Below, in pieces: positions 46,701-55,234 of a DNA stretch of 64,000 nt. Position 1 is the first letter of the stretch; every line of letters begins with the position of its first letter. The DNA comes from Duganella lactea (lineage in GTDB: Bacteria > Pseudomonadota > Gammaproteobacteria > Burkholderiales > Burkholderiaceae_D). The notes under the pieces were generated by a model, which saw nothing but the letters and a program-made list of their open reading frames with translations, ran no database searches and was not told the DNA's origin. The stretch spans positions 99,130 to 163,129 of the forward strand of contig NZ_WWCP01000008.1 of NCBI RefSeq assembly GCF_009857505.1, in the 5' to 3' direction. The position numbers and the translations under genes are program-made.

Positions 46701-49574
46701 ATGCGCATAAAAACAATCGCTCACGCGGCGTCCTGCCTTGCCGTGATTGCCGCCGGCCAGTCCGTGGCCGGCACGTTTGAAAAGACCGCCACCGGTGTGG
46801 TGGTCAAGCCGGATGGCGGCGCCGCCAAAGAGGTGCGGCTGGAAGTCATGGCCGATAACATCATCCATGTGGTGAAGCTGGACCAGGCGGGCAAGCCGCT
46901 GAATCCTTCGCTGATGACCGTGGCCGCTCCTGTTAGCGGTAACTTCAGCGTCGCGGCGGCGGGCAAGGACCAGGTCACGCTGAAGGCGAAGAAGATTTCG
47001 GTGGCGGTATCGCTGGCCACCGGCCAGGTGCAGTTCTTCAACGCCGCCGGCAAAGCCTTCCTGACGCAGAATGCCGAAAGCATGGCGCCGGTCGATGTCG
47101 ACGGCAAGCCGTTCCTGGCGGTGAAGCAGGGCTTCAACTATGGCACCAAAGACGCCTTCTATGGCCTGGGCCAGCACCAGAACCATCAAATGAACCTGAA
47201 CGGCGAAGACGTGCTGCTGATGCAGCACAATATGGCGATCGCCGTGCCGTTCGTGGTCTCGGACAAGAACTACGGCGTCCTGTGGGATAACAACGCGATC
47301 TCGCGCTTCGGCGACAGCAAGCCGTATGCGTGGCTGAGCCGCGACCTGAAACTGACCGACGCCGACGGCAAGGAAGGCGGCCTGACGGCGCGCTACTATG
47401 TCGGCGACAAGCTGGTGTTCACGCGCCAGGAAAAAGACATCGCCTACCAGTACCTGAAGGACGTGGCGGAGAACTGGCCGAAGGAAGCCGGCGATCCGAA
47501 GGCGCCCAACCTGAAGGTGGTGTGGGAGGGCACGATGGCGTCCGCCAAACCGGGCGTGCACAAGATGCAGCTGTATTCGTCGGATTACGCCAGGCTGTCA
47601 ATCGACGGCAAGGAAGTGATGGACGTATGGCGGCAGGGCTGGAATCCGTGGTATCACAATTTCGAGGTCAAGTTCGAGGCCAACAAGCCGGTCAAGCTGC
47701 TGCTGGAGTGGAAGCCGAGCGGCGGCATGGTCGCCATCACCCACAACGATCCGCTGCCGCAGGACGAGCGTCATTCGCTGACCTTCTCGTCGGAAGTCGC
47801 GCAGAGCATCAACTACTACGTGGTAAGCGGCGAGAATATCGACAACGTCATCGCCGGCTACCGTCATCTGACCGGCCAGGCGCCGATGATGCCGAAGTGG
47901 GCCTACGGTTTCTGGCAATCGCGCCAGCGCTACGAGACGCAGGAGCAGCTGCTGGGCGTACTGCGCGAGTACCGCAAGCAGGGCTGGCCGGTCGATAACA
48001 TCGTGCAGGACTGGTTCTACTGGCCGGAAAATGGCTGGGGCTCGCACGACTTCGACAAGGCGCGCTTCCCGAACGCCAAGGCGATGGTGGATGAGGTCCA
48101 CAAGGCCAAGGCCCGTATCATGATTTCGATCTGGGGCAAGTTCTACGCCAACACCGACAATTACAAGGAGCTGGCGGCGAAGGGCCATATGTGGACCAAG
48201 AACGTCGAGAACGGCGATCTGGATTGGGTTGGCCCTGGCTACAAGAACAGCCACTACGATCCATACGCCCCGGAAGCGCGCGACATCTACTATCGTCAGA
48301 TGAAGAGCAAGCTGGTGGACCTGGGCTTCGACGCCTGGTGGATGGACAACACCGAACCGGACGTGCTGTCCAACACCCGCCCGGCCGACTTCAAGAAACT
48401 GATCGGTCCCACCGTGTATGGTGGCGGCGAGATCACCTTCAATCCGTACAGCCTGGTGCATACGGAAGGCTTCTACGGTCACCTGAGGAAGGACCAGCCG
48501 GAGAAGCGCCAGTTCATTCTGTCGCGCTCCGGCTTTGCCGGCATTCAGCGTAACGCCACCGCGCTGTGGAGCGGCGACACCGCCAGCCGCTGGAACAATC
48601 TGTATGACCAGATTTCCGCCGGCGTGAGCCTGTCGATGTCCGGCATTCCCAACTGGACGCACGATATCGGCGGCTACGCGCAGGAGACCCGCTTCCAGGT
48701 GGGCGAAGTCGGTTCGGCGCAGGAGAACCGCAGCACTGGCATCAAGCAGGGCAATCCGGAAGACCTCAAGGAGTGGCGCGAGCTCAATCTGCGCTGGTTC
48801 CAGTTCGGCGCCTTCTCGCCGCTGTTCCGTTCCCACGGCGAAGTGGTGAAGCGCGAGATCAACGAGATTTCGCCGGCCGGTTCGCCGATGCGCGAATCGA
48901 TGGTCTGGTACGACAAGCTGCGCTACCGCCTGATGCCTTACATTTACACCGCCGCCGCCGAGACACATTACAACTCGGGCACCATCATGCGCGGCCTGGT
49001 GATGGACTTCCCGCATGACGACGCGGTCAAGAACATCAAGGACCAGTACCTGTTCGGCCGCGACATGCTGGTGGCGCCGGTATATGTGTACGGAGCGCGC
49101 GAACGCAGCGTCTACATGCCGAAGGGCGCGGACTGGTATGACTTCTATACCGGCGAACTGCATAAAGGCGGCAGCACCGCCACCATTCAGGCGCCGGAGA
49201 CCCGCATGCCGGTGCTGGTGAAGGCAGGCGCCATCCTGCCGGTTGGCCCGGTGACGCAGTACGTGGATGAACAGCCGGACGCGCCGATCACGCTGTACGT
49301 CTACACCGGCGCCGACGGCAAGGCCAGCCTGTATGAGGACGATGGCGTCAGCAACGCCTATCTGCGCGGGCAGGCCAGCCGCATCCCGTTCAGCTACAAT
49401 GACAAGACCGGCGTGGTTACCATCGGCAACCGCGCCGGCCAGTACAAGGGCATGGTGGCAAAACGCCAGTTCAAGGTGCGCTTCATCCAACCTGGCGTTT
49501 CGAGCACCGATCACTTCGACGTGGCGGACAAGGTGGTCAGCTACGAGGGCAAGACTGTTACCGTTAAGCGCTGA
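46701..49574 (+). CDS. Secreted GH31 alpha-xylosidase with PA14-like insert
   Basis: 957 residues; ATG 46701 has CGGAGA 8 bases upstream and begins a signal peptide. The N-terminal beta-sandwich (FYGLGQHQNHQMNLNGEDVL) is interrupted at ~residues 245-370 by a PA14-like insert (VVWEGTMASAKPGVHKMQLY, SIDGKEVMDVWRQGW). The catalytic barrel holds nucleophile D549 (FDAWWMDNTEPDVL) and acid/base D626 (ALWSGDTASRWNN). C-terminal sheets end with LYEDDGVSNAYLRGQ. A PA14 insert is a hallmark of xyloglucan alpha-xylosidases such as C. japonicus Xyl31A, so removal of alpha-1,6-xylose is the likely reaction. It lies 21 bases after GH35 and 3 before GH39. Confidence 0.9.
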   Translation: MRIKTIAHAASCLAVIAAGQSVAGTFEKTATGVVVKPDGGAAKEVRLEVMADNIIHVVKLDQAGKPLNPSLMTVAAPVSGNFSVAAAGKDQVTLKAKKISVAVSLATGQVQFFNAAGKAFLTQNAESMAPVDVDGKPFLAVKQGFNYGTKDAFYGLGQHQNHQMNLNGEDVLLMQHNMAIAVPFVVSDKNYGVLWDNNAISRFGDSKPYAWLSRDLKLTDADGKEGGLTARYYVGDKLVFTRQEKDIAYQYLKDVAENWPKEAGDPKAPNLKVVWEGTMASAKPGVHKMQLYSSDYARLSIDGKEVMDVWRQGWNPWYHNFEVKFEANKPVKLLLEWKPSGGMVAITHNDPLPQDERHSLTFSSEVAQSINYYVVSGENIDNVIAGYRHLTGQAPMMPKWAYGFWQSRQRYETQEQLLGVLREYRKQGWPVDNIVQDWFYWPENGWGSHDFDKARFPNAKAMVDEVHKAKARIMISIWGKFYANTDNYKELAAKGHMWTKNVENGDLDWVGPGYKNSHYDPYAPEARDIYYRQMKSKLVDLGFDAWWMDNTEPDVLSNTRPADFKKLIGPTVYGGGEITFNPYSLVHTEGFYGHLRKDQPEKRQFILSRSGFAGIQRNATALWSGDTASRWNNLYDQISAGVSLSMSGIPNWTHDIGGYAQETRFQVGEVGSAQENRSTGIKQGNPEDLKEWRELNLRWFQFGAFSPLFRSHGEVVKREINEISPAGSPMRESMVWYDKLRYRLMPYIYTAAAETHYNSGTIMRGLVMDFPHDDAVKNIKDQYLFGRDMLVAPVYVYGARERSVYMPKGADWYDFYTGELHKGGSTATIQAPETRMPVLVKAGAILPVGPVTQYVDEQPDAPITLYVYTGADGKASLYEDDGVSNAYLRGQASRIPFSYNDKTGVVTIGNRAGQYKGMVAKRQFKVRFIQPGVSSTDHFDVADKVVSYEGKTVTVKR

Positions 49575-49577
49575 ACG

Positions 49578-51134
49578 ATGAAGACTCTGACCGTTGCCGT
49601 TTGTTTTGCCTTGAGTGCCACCGCCGCAGCGGCTGCGGCTGCGTCGGCGGCTGAGCGCCATATCGCGGTCGATGCGGCGTCCGCCGGCACGCCGCGCGAC
49701 CGCTTCGCCGATCTGTCGGTGGGCTCGGACTATCCGGGCACGCTGATACGCGACGACAGCCTGGCGCAGCTCAAGCTGGCGAAGGATGAACTGGGATTCC
49801 GCTACATCCGCTTCCACGCCATCTTCCACGACGTATTGGGCACCTACAAGGAGGTGGACGGCAAGCCGGTCTACGATTGGAGCCGCATCGATTACCTGTA
49901 CGACCGCTTGCTGAAGATGGGCATCAAGCCTTTCGTTGAACTGGGCTTTACACCGCTGGCGATGCGCAGCTCGGACCAGAGCATCTTTTACTGGAAGGGC
50001 AACACCTCGCATCCGGACCCGAAGAAGTGGGCCGGACTGGTGGACGCGTTTGTGCGCCATATGCAGCAGCGTTACGGTCAGGAGGAGGTGCGCAGCTGGT
50101 TCTTCGAGGTGTGGAACGAGCCTAATCTGGACGGCTTCTGGGAGAAGGCCGACCAGAAGGCGTACTTCGATCTGTTCGACATCACCTCGCGCACCATCAA
50201 GGCGGTTGATCCGGCGCTGCGTGTCGGCGGGCCCTCGACGGCCGGCGCGGCGTGGGTGCCGGAGTTCCTGGCGCATGCCAGGCAATCGGGTTCGGTGGTG
50301 GACTTCGTAAGCACGCATACCTATGGCGTGGACGGCGGCTTCCTCGACGAGAATGGCAAGGACGACACCAAGTTGTCGCCTTCGCCGGATGCGATCGTGG
50401 GCGATGTGCGCAAGGTGCGCAAGGAGATGGTGGACGCCGGCCACCCGGACATGCCGCTGTACTTCACCGAGTGGAGCACCAGCTATACGCCGCGCGATCC
50501 GGTGCACGATTCGTATATCAGCGCGCCGTATATCCTGAGCAAGCTGAAAGCCACCGAAGGTCTGGTGCAGGGCATGAGCTACTGGACCTACAGCGATCTG
50601 TTTGAGGAACCGGGACCGCCGACCGCGCCGTTCGAGGGCGGCTTCGGTTTGATGAATCCGCAGGGTGTGCGCAAGCCGGCGTGGTTCGCCTACAAGTACC
50701 TGAATCAGTTGGGCGACACGGCGTTGAAAACCGCCGATGCGCAGAGTTATGCGGCGAAGGATGGCCGTGGCGTGCAGGTGCTGGCGTGGGATTTTCAAAC
50801 GCCGAAGCAGGGACGCAGCAATCGCGGTTTCTTCACCACGGTGCAGCCCACGCGCGACGGTACGCCGCTGAGCATTGATCTCAAGGGATTGAAGCCGGGG
50901 ACGTATTCAGTGCAGATGTACCGCACCGGATTCGAGGCGAACGACGCGCAGACGGCTTATCTGAAACTGGGTTCGCCGAAGGTGTTGTCGCCGCGTCAAC
51001 TGGAGCGCTTGCTGGCGCTGACGACGGATCTTCCGCAGACCAGCACCTTGAAGGTGCCGGCGTCCGGCGCGGCCAGCGTGAAAGTGAGGATGCGCGTCAA
51101 CGATGTGGTGTTGATCAAGCTGCACCCGCAGTGA
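49578..51134 (+). CDS. Secreted GH39 beta-xylosidase
   Basis: 518 residues with an alanine-rich signal peptide, starting 3 bases after the GH31 stop. GH39 features: RYIRFHAIFHDVLGTYKEVD, acid/base E181 in WFFEVWNEPNLDGFW, VGGPSTAGAAWVPEFL, VDFVSTHTYG and nucleophile E298 in LYFTEWSTSYTPRDPVHDSY. The family contains beta-xylosidases and alpha-L-iduronidases; in this locus a beta-xylosidase is expected. The C-terminal beta-rich part is intact. Its end overlaps the converging alpha/beta-hydrolase gene by 20 bases. Confidence 0.9.
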   Translation: MKTLTVAVCFALSATAAAAAAASAAERHIAVDAASAGTPRDRFADLSVGSDYPGTLIRDDSLAQLKLAKDELGFRYIRFHAIFHDVLGTYKEVDGKPVYDWSRIDYLYDRLLKMGIKPFVELGFTPLAMRSSDQSIFYWKGNTSHPDPKKWAGLVDAFVRHMQQRYGQEEVRSWFFEVWNEPNLDGFWEKADQKAYFDLFDITSRTIKAVDPALRVGGPSTAGAAWVPEFLAHARQSGSVVDFVSTHTYGVDGGFLDENGKDDTKLSPSPDAIVGDVRKVRKEMVDAGHPDMPLYFTEWSTSYTPRDPVHDSYISAPYILSKLKATEGLVQGMSYWTYSDLFEEPGPPTAPFEGGFGLMNPQGVRKPAWFAYKYLNQLGDTALKTADAQSYAAKDGRGVQVLAWDFQTPKQGRSNRGFFTTVQPTRDGTPLSIDLKGLKPGTYSVQMYRTGFEANDAQTAYLKLGSPKVLSPRQLERLLALTTDLPQTSTLKVPASGAASVKVRMRVNDVVLIKLHPQ

Positions 51135-51897
51135 CGACTTCAAGACCGCTGAGGAAACCGGTGATGGCCGGATTGACGATGGCGCCGTGCGTGATCGGCC
51201 CCATGTGCGCGGTGCGCAACTTCAGCAGGGTGGCGTTGGGCAGCGATTCACCCAATTGCTCCACCAGCAGGCGGGTGGAAGCGGGGCTGCGTTCGCCGGC
51301 CATCACCAGCGTCGGCATGGTCAGCATGGATAAATCATCCAGCGTTGCCGGTTCGTCCAGCAGGGCCTGGAAGTCCAGCTTGACCTTGGCGATCTGCGAG
51401 ACCATCTTGTCCTGCGCGCTGGCCGTCGCCACGTCGAAGGCGCCGCCCCGGTTCCAGTAGTCGATGAAGATGCGGGTGGCGTCACGGTCGCTGGCGCAGG
51501 TCGTGATGCCGCCCACCACGTCGACAATTTCCACCTTGGCCGGATGCCCATCCGGCAGCAGGTGAAACGCCACCGGCTCGAACAGCGTCAACGACAGTAC
51601 ACGTTGCGGCATGCGGCGCGCCATGTGCAGCGCGCACGCGCCGCCGAAGGAATGGCCGATCAGGTGAAACGCCTCACCGGGCTCCAGTTCCGCGGCGATG
51701 GACGCCACCACCGCATCCACCTCGTGCGCCAGCGTGTGCGTGTAGTCGTCGCCGGCGTCCGCGGGGAAGGGCGAAGCGCCATAGCCTTGCAGGTCGACCG
51801 GGATACAGCGGTAAGCATCGCCCAACTGCGCTTTCAGGGACGACCACTGGGACTTGGAACTCATGGAACTGTGCAGCAGGACGACGGCAGGTTTCAT
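51115..51897 (-). CDS. Alpha/beta-fold hydrolase
   Basis: 260 residues from ATG 51897, beginning MKPAVVLLHSSMSSKSQWSS; longer frames are rejected because they add sequence unlike the family. Oxyanion segment LLHSSMSS, GYGASPFP, nucleophile elbow LIGHSFGGACALHMARRMP, LVMAGERSPAS with a possible acid, and late RTAHMGPITHG with the catalytic His. No signal peptide. It belongs to the broad MhpC/esterase-like group; the substrate is unknown. It converges on GH39 and starts near the divergent second hydrolase. Confidence 0.87.
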   Translation of the reverse strand: MKPAVVLLHSSMSSKSQWSSLKAQLGDAYRCIPVDLQGYGASPFPADAGDDYTHTLAHEVDAVVASIAAELEPGEAFHLIGHSFGGACALHMARRMPQRVLSLTLFEPVAFHLLPDGHPAKVEIVDVVGGITTCASDRDATRIFIDYWNRGGAFDVATASAQDKMVSQIAKVKLDFQALLDEPATLDDLSMLTMPTLVMAGERSPASTRLLVEQLGESLPNATLLKLRTAHMGPITHGAIVNPAITGFLSGLEVVTAGAA

Positions 51898-52049
51898 TGT
51901 CGGCAAATCATGAAAAAACGAAGCGCAGATTATACCGGGTTGCGCCATCCGCCTTGAGAAACAGGTAATCGTTCCCATGTGTGCTACATACCACGCTGTC
52001 TTCATTTTTCAGGAGGCGGCACTGGCGGGAAAAGAGTAGAGTAGGAGCT

Positions 52050-52886
52050 ATGAACAACCATTCGAAAAAAGTCGCGGGCCTGGCGGGCATCGTCAGTGTG
52101 CTGTGGATGGGACTCACCGCGGCGGTGGCGGCCAATCAGAAACGGCTGCTGTTCAATCCATTGGGAAGCAAGCGCGAAGTGCTTAAACCATACAGCACGG
52201 GCCATCGCACGCGTCCTGTCGTGATCCGGTCCAAGGACGGCACGCGCCTTTCCGGCTGGCTGATGACGCCACGCATGGCGGGCACGCATCCCGGCGTGGT
52301 CTATTTCGGCGGCCGCTCGGAGGAAGTGTCCTGGGTGGCGCGCGACGCCGGCAAGCTATTTCCTGGCATGGCGGTGCTGGCGGTGAACTACCGCGGCTAC
52401 GGCGATTCACATGGCGATCCGGCGGAAGAACACTTTGTCGAAGATGGCCGCATGCTGTTCGACTGGCTGAGCGAACGCCATCACGTCGATCCGAAACGCA
52501 TCGCGGTCGTCGGCCGCAGCCTGGGTTCCGGCGTGGCGGTGCAGGTGGCGATGGAACGCGATGCCAATTCCATTGTGCTGATCACCCCATACGATTCCAT
52601 TCTCGCCATCGCCAAACGCAAGTTCAAGGCGATTCCGGTGGAGTATGTGCTGAAGCACAAATTTGAATCGGTGAAGTACGTCGGCCAGATCAAGGCGCCC
52701 ACCTACGTGCTGCGCGCGGCGATGGACGACATCGTGCCGCACTCGCACACCGATCTGCTGGTGGAAAAACTGGGGACACTGCATGCGGACGAAATCATTC
52801 CGGACTCGGACCATATCAATATCCCCTATCTGGAATCGACGCAGGAGCGCATCGCCAATTTCCTGTCCAGCCGCTTTAGTGCTTAG
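52050..52886 (+). CDS. Membrane-anchored or exported alpha/beta-hydrolase (BEM46-like)
   Basis: 278 residues; AGGAGC lies 2-3 bases before ATG 52050. An N-terminal hydrophobic helix (KVAGLAGIVSVLWMGLTAAV) may be a signal anchor. The hydrolase part shows VVIRSKDGTRLSGWLMTP, VLAVNYRGYGDSHGDPAEEH, nucleophile elbow VVGRSLGSGVAVQVAMERD, APTYVLRAAMDDIVPHSHTD with the acid, and PDSDHINIPYL with the His. This layout matches BEM46/YfhR-like serine hydrolases of unknown substrate. It ends 11 bases into the converging DUF3422 gene. Confidence 0.86.
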   Translation: MNNHSKKVAGLAGIVSVLWMGLTAAVAANQKRLLFNPLGSKREVLKPYSTGHRTRPVVIRSKDGTRLSGWLMTPRMAGTHPGVVYFGGRSEEVSWVARDAGKLFPGMAVLAVNYRGYGDSHGDPAEEHFVEDGRMLFDWLSERHHVDPKRIAVVGRSLGSGVAVQVAMERDANSIVLITPYDSILAIAKRKFKAIPVEYVLKHKFESVKYVGQIKAPTYVLRAAMDDIVPHSHTDLLVEKLGTLHADEIIPDSDHINIPYLESTQERIANFLSSRFSA

Positions 52887-54216
52887 CGCCGGCCAGTTGG
52901 TGGTGCAGGCGGCGCAAGCCTAGCCACACGCCGCCGATCACCACCGGCACGGCGAGGCCGGTCATCAGGTCAGGGTTGACCGGCACGCTGCCGGCCTTCA
53001 TCGCCTTGCCGACGTAGCCCACCAATCCCAAGGTGTAGTAGGAGATGGCTGCGACCGACAGGCCTTCCACCGCCTGCTGCAGCCGCAGTTGCTGCGCCGC
53101 CCGCGCGTCCAGCGATTGCAGGATGAGGCGATTCTGCTTTTCCTGTTCGATGCCGACCCGCGTGCGCAGCAAGTCGTTGCTGCGGCCGATACGCTGGGCC
53201 AGCGTTTCCTGTCGCCGCGCCACCGACACGCAGGTGTTCATCGCCGGCGCCAGGCGGCGGCCCATGAATTCGGCCAGTGTCGGCGTGCCTTCGATACGCA
53301 CTTCGCGCAGTTCTTGAATGCGTGACTGCACCAGATTGAAGTAAGCCTGCGAGGCGGCGAAACGGTAGCTGTTACTGACCGAGATTTTTTCCACGCGCGC
53401 GGCCAGCGCGGTGATCTGGTTCAGCAGGTCCTGATCCGCATTGCCATCCTCTTTGACCAGCTTCGCGGTCAGCGTCGCCAGTTCGCTCTCGATGCTGTTC
53501 AGGTCCGGCTGCGTGGCTTCCGCTTGCGGCAGGCCTAGCAGCGCCATCATGCGGTAGGTTTCGATTTCCAGCAGGCGGCCGACCAGGCGGCCGGACTGGA
53601 ACTCGCGCAGGCGCTGGTCGCGCACCACGAAACGGCTGAAGCCATCCGGCTGTATCAGGAAGTCGGTCCACACCTCGGCGTTGCCGCCGGCGCTGCTGCC
53701 CACCAGCGATTTGCCCTGGAACAGATCGCGGATGCCTTGCGCGAATGACGCTTCGTCCGCATCGGCTTTGCACAGCAGGACGTGGGCGGCGACGATGATC
53801 TTGCCGTTCAGGCCCGCCAGCCATTCCTGCGGCACGTGCTGCAGCGGCATGCGGTCGAAGGAGGCGGCGCAATCCAGGCCTGGTTCGCCGCGTTCGACGA
53901 AGGTGTAGGTGGCGAATTCGGTGTGGCATTCCCACTTCAGACGGAAGCGGCCGAAGTCATGGAAAAAGTAGCGCGCCTGTGGATGCGGCGTGGCCACGCC
54001 GTAGTGCATGCACAGCTGCGCCAGGATCTGGTGCTGGCTGCTGCGGTGGTTCTGGCGCGAGGGCTGATCCTGTTGCAGGTACAGCGCGAAATGGGTCAGG
54101 CTTTCCGGCGCCTGCAATTGCAGGAACGGGCGTGAATGGATCTCCGCGGAGAGCGGAACCCGCAGCGGGTGATTCAGCTTGGCGAAATCGGCGTTGGCGC
54201 GATAGGCGAGCGACAT
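52876..54216 (-). CDS. DUF3422 membrane protein
   Basis: 446 residues; AAGGAAG precedes the ATG. It matches the DUF3422 family by its opening (HPLRVPLSAEIHSRPFLQLQ), HDFGRFRLKWECHTEFATYT, a long helical middle (IESELATLTAKLVKEDGNAD and the region to ~residue 380), and two C-terminal membrane helices (VAAISYYTLGLVGYVGKAMK; LAVPVVIGGVWLGLRRLHHQ). The bulk is probably cytoplasmic, anchored at the C-terminus. Function is not established. It lies 16 bases after ldhA in the same orientation, last of a four-gene unit. Confidence 0.85.
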   Translation of the reverse strand: MSLAYRANADFAKLNHPLRVPLSAEIHSRPFLQLQAPESLTHFALYLQQDQPSRQNHRSSQHQILAQLCMHYGVATPHPQARYFFHDFGRFRLKWECHTEFATYTFVERGEPGLDCAASFDRMPLQHVPQEWLAGLNGKIIVAAHVLLCKADADEASFAQGIRDLFQGKSLVGSSAGGNAEVWTDFLIQPDGFSRFVVRDQRLREFQSGRLVGRLLEIETYRMMALLGLPQAEATQPDLNSIESELATLTAKLVKEDGNADQDLLNQITALAARVEKISVSNSYRFAASQAYFNLVQSRIQELREVRIEGTPTLAEFMGRRLAPAMNTCVSVARRQETLAQRIGRSNDLLRTRVGIEQEKQNRLILQSLDARAAQQLRLQQAVEGLSVAAISYYTLGLVGYVGKAMKAGSVPVNPDLMTGLAVPVVIGGVWLGLRRLHHQLAGAKH

Positions 54217-54232
54217 GAACTTCCTTAAAAAA

Positions 54233-55228
54233 CTATGTGTGTGGTAGCGCGTTGGCGCATGGGGAGCCCTGCATGTGGCAGGCGAGATTGGCGAAGGTGA
54301 CGGCGGCGATTTCGCGCATCGCTTCTATTGTGAAGAAGCCCTGGTGCCCGGTCACCAGTACATTCGGGAAGGTCATCAGGCGCTGGAACACGTCGTCGGC
54401 GATGATGTCGCTGGAGTGGTCCTGGAAAAAGAGGGTGCTTTCCTGTTCATAGACATCGATGGCGAGCGCGCCCAGCTGGCCGCTCTTGAGCGCATCGATG
54501 ACGGCGGCGGTGTCGATCAAGCCGCCGCGCGAGGTGTTGACCAGCATGGCGCCGTGCTTCATGCGCGCCACGCTGGCGCTGTTGATCATGTGGCGGGTGG
54601 CGTCCAGCAGCGGGCAATGCAGCGAGACCACGTCCGACCGCGCCAGCAGCGCGTCCAGGCTGGCGCGTTCGGCCACGCCATCCAGTTGCGGTGTGGGCGC
54701 CGGGTCGCTGACCAGCACTTTGCAGCCCATGCCGTGGAAGATGCGCGCGGCGCACGCGCCGATCTGGCCGGCGCCGACGATGCCCACCGTTTTGCCGTGC
54801 AGCGTCATGCCCAGCAGGCCGTCCAGCGCGAAATTGCCTTCGCGGACGCGCACATAGGCGCGGTGGGTGCGGCGGTTGAGCGTCATCACCAGCGCCAGCG
54901 CGTGTTCGGCCACGGCTTCCGGCGCGTAGGCTGGCACGCGCGCCATGAACAGGCCGAGGCGCACGCCGGCCTGCAGGTCGACGTTGTTAAAGCCGGCGCA
55001 GCGCAGCAGCACGGCGCGCACGCCCAGCGCGTGCAAGGCTTCCAGCACCGGCGCGTCGAGGATGTCGTTGACGAACACGCAGACGGCGGTGCAGCCTTGC
55101 GCCAGCGGCACCGTATCCAGTTCCAGCCGATCGGAGAAATAGGTGGCGTCCACGCCGGGCATGGCGGTGCGCGCTTCGTCGAGGAAGCGGCGGTCATAGG
55201 GTTGTGCGCTGTAGACGGCGATTTTCAT
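54233..55228 (-). CDS. ldhA: D-lactate dehydrogenase (2-hydroxyacid dehydrogenase family)
   Basis: NADH-dependent reduction of pyruvate to D-lactate. 331 residues, matching E. coli LdhA (329). Substrate-side RCAGFNNVDLQAG, Rossmann loop GKTVGIVGAGQIGACAARIF, catalytic arginine in VNTSRGGLIDTAAVIDAL, glutamate in AIDVYEQESTLFFQDHSSD and histidine in VLVTGHQGFFTIEAM. The YEQE...FFQDHS segment is typical of fermentative LdhA. It follows the unknown 512-residue gene by 6 bases and precedes DUF3422 by 16, so these three are very likely cotranscribed. Confidence 0.94.
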   Translation of the reverse strand: MKIAVYSAQPYDRRFLDEARTAMPGVDATYFSDRLELDTVPLAQGCTAVCVFVNDILDAPVLEALHALGVRAVLLRCAGFNNVDLQAGVRLGLFMARVPAYAPEAVAEHALALVMTLNRRTHRAYVRVREGNFALDGLLGMTLHGKTVGIVGAGQIGACAARIFHGMGCKVLVSDPAPTPQLDGVAERASLDALLARSDVVSLHCPLLDATRHMINSASVARMKHGAMLVNTSRGGLIDTAAVIDALKSGQLGALAIDVYEQESTLFFQDHSSDIIADDVFQRLMTFPNVLVTGHQGFFTIEAMREIAAVTFANLACHMQGSPCANALPHT

Positions 55229-55234
55229 AGATGC

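Noticed and set aside
47598..50798. A 1066-codon open frame antisense to GH31/GH39
   Set aside because: It mirrors conserved glycosidase coding sequence in a GC-rich genome, has Arg/His/Ala/Leu-biased composition with no domain, and no ribosome site.
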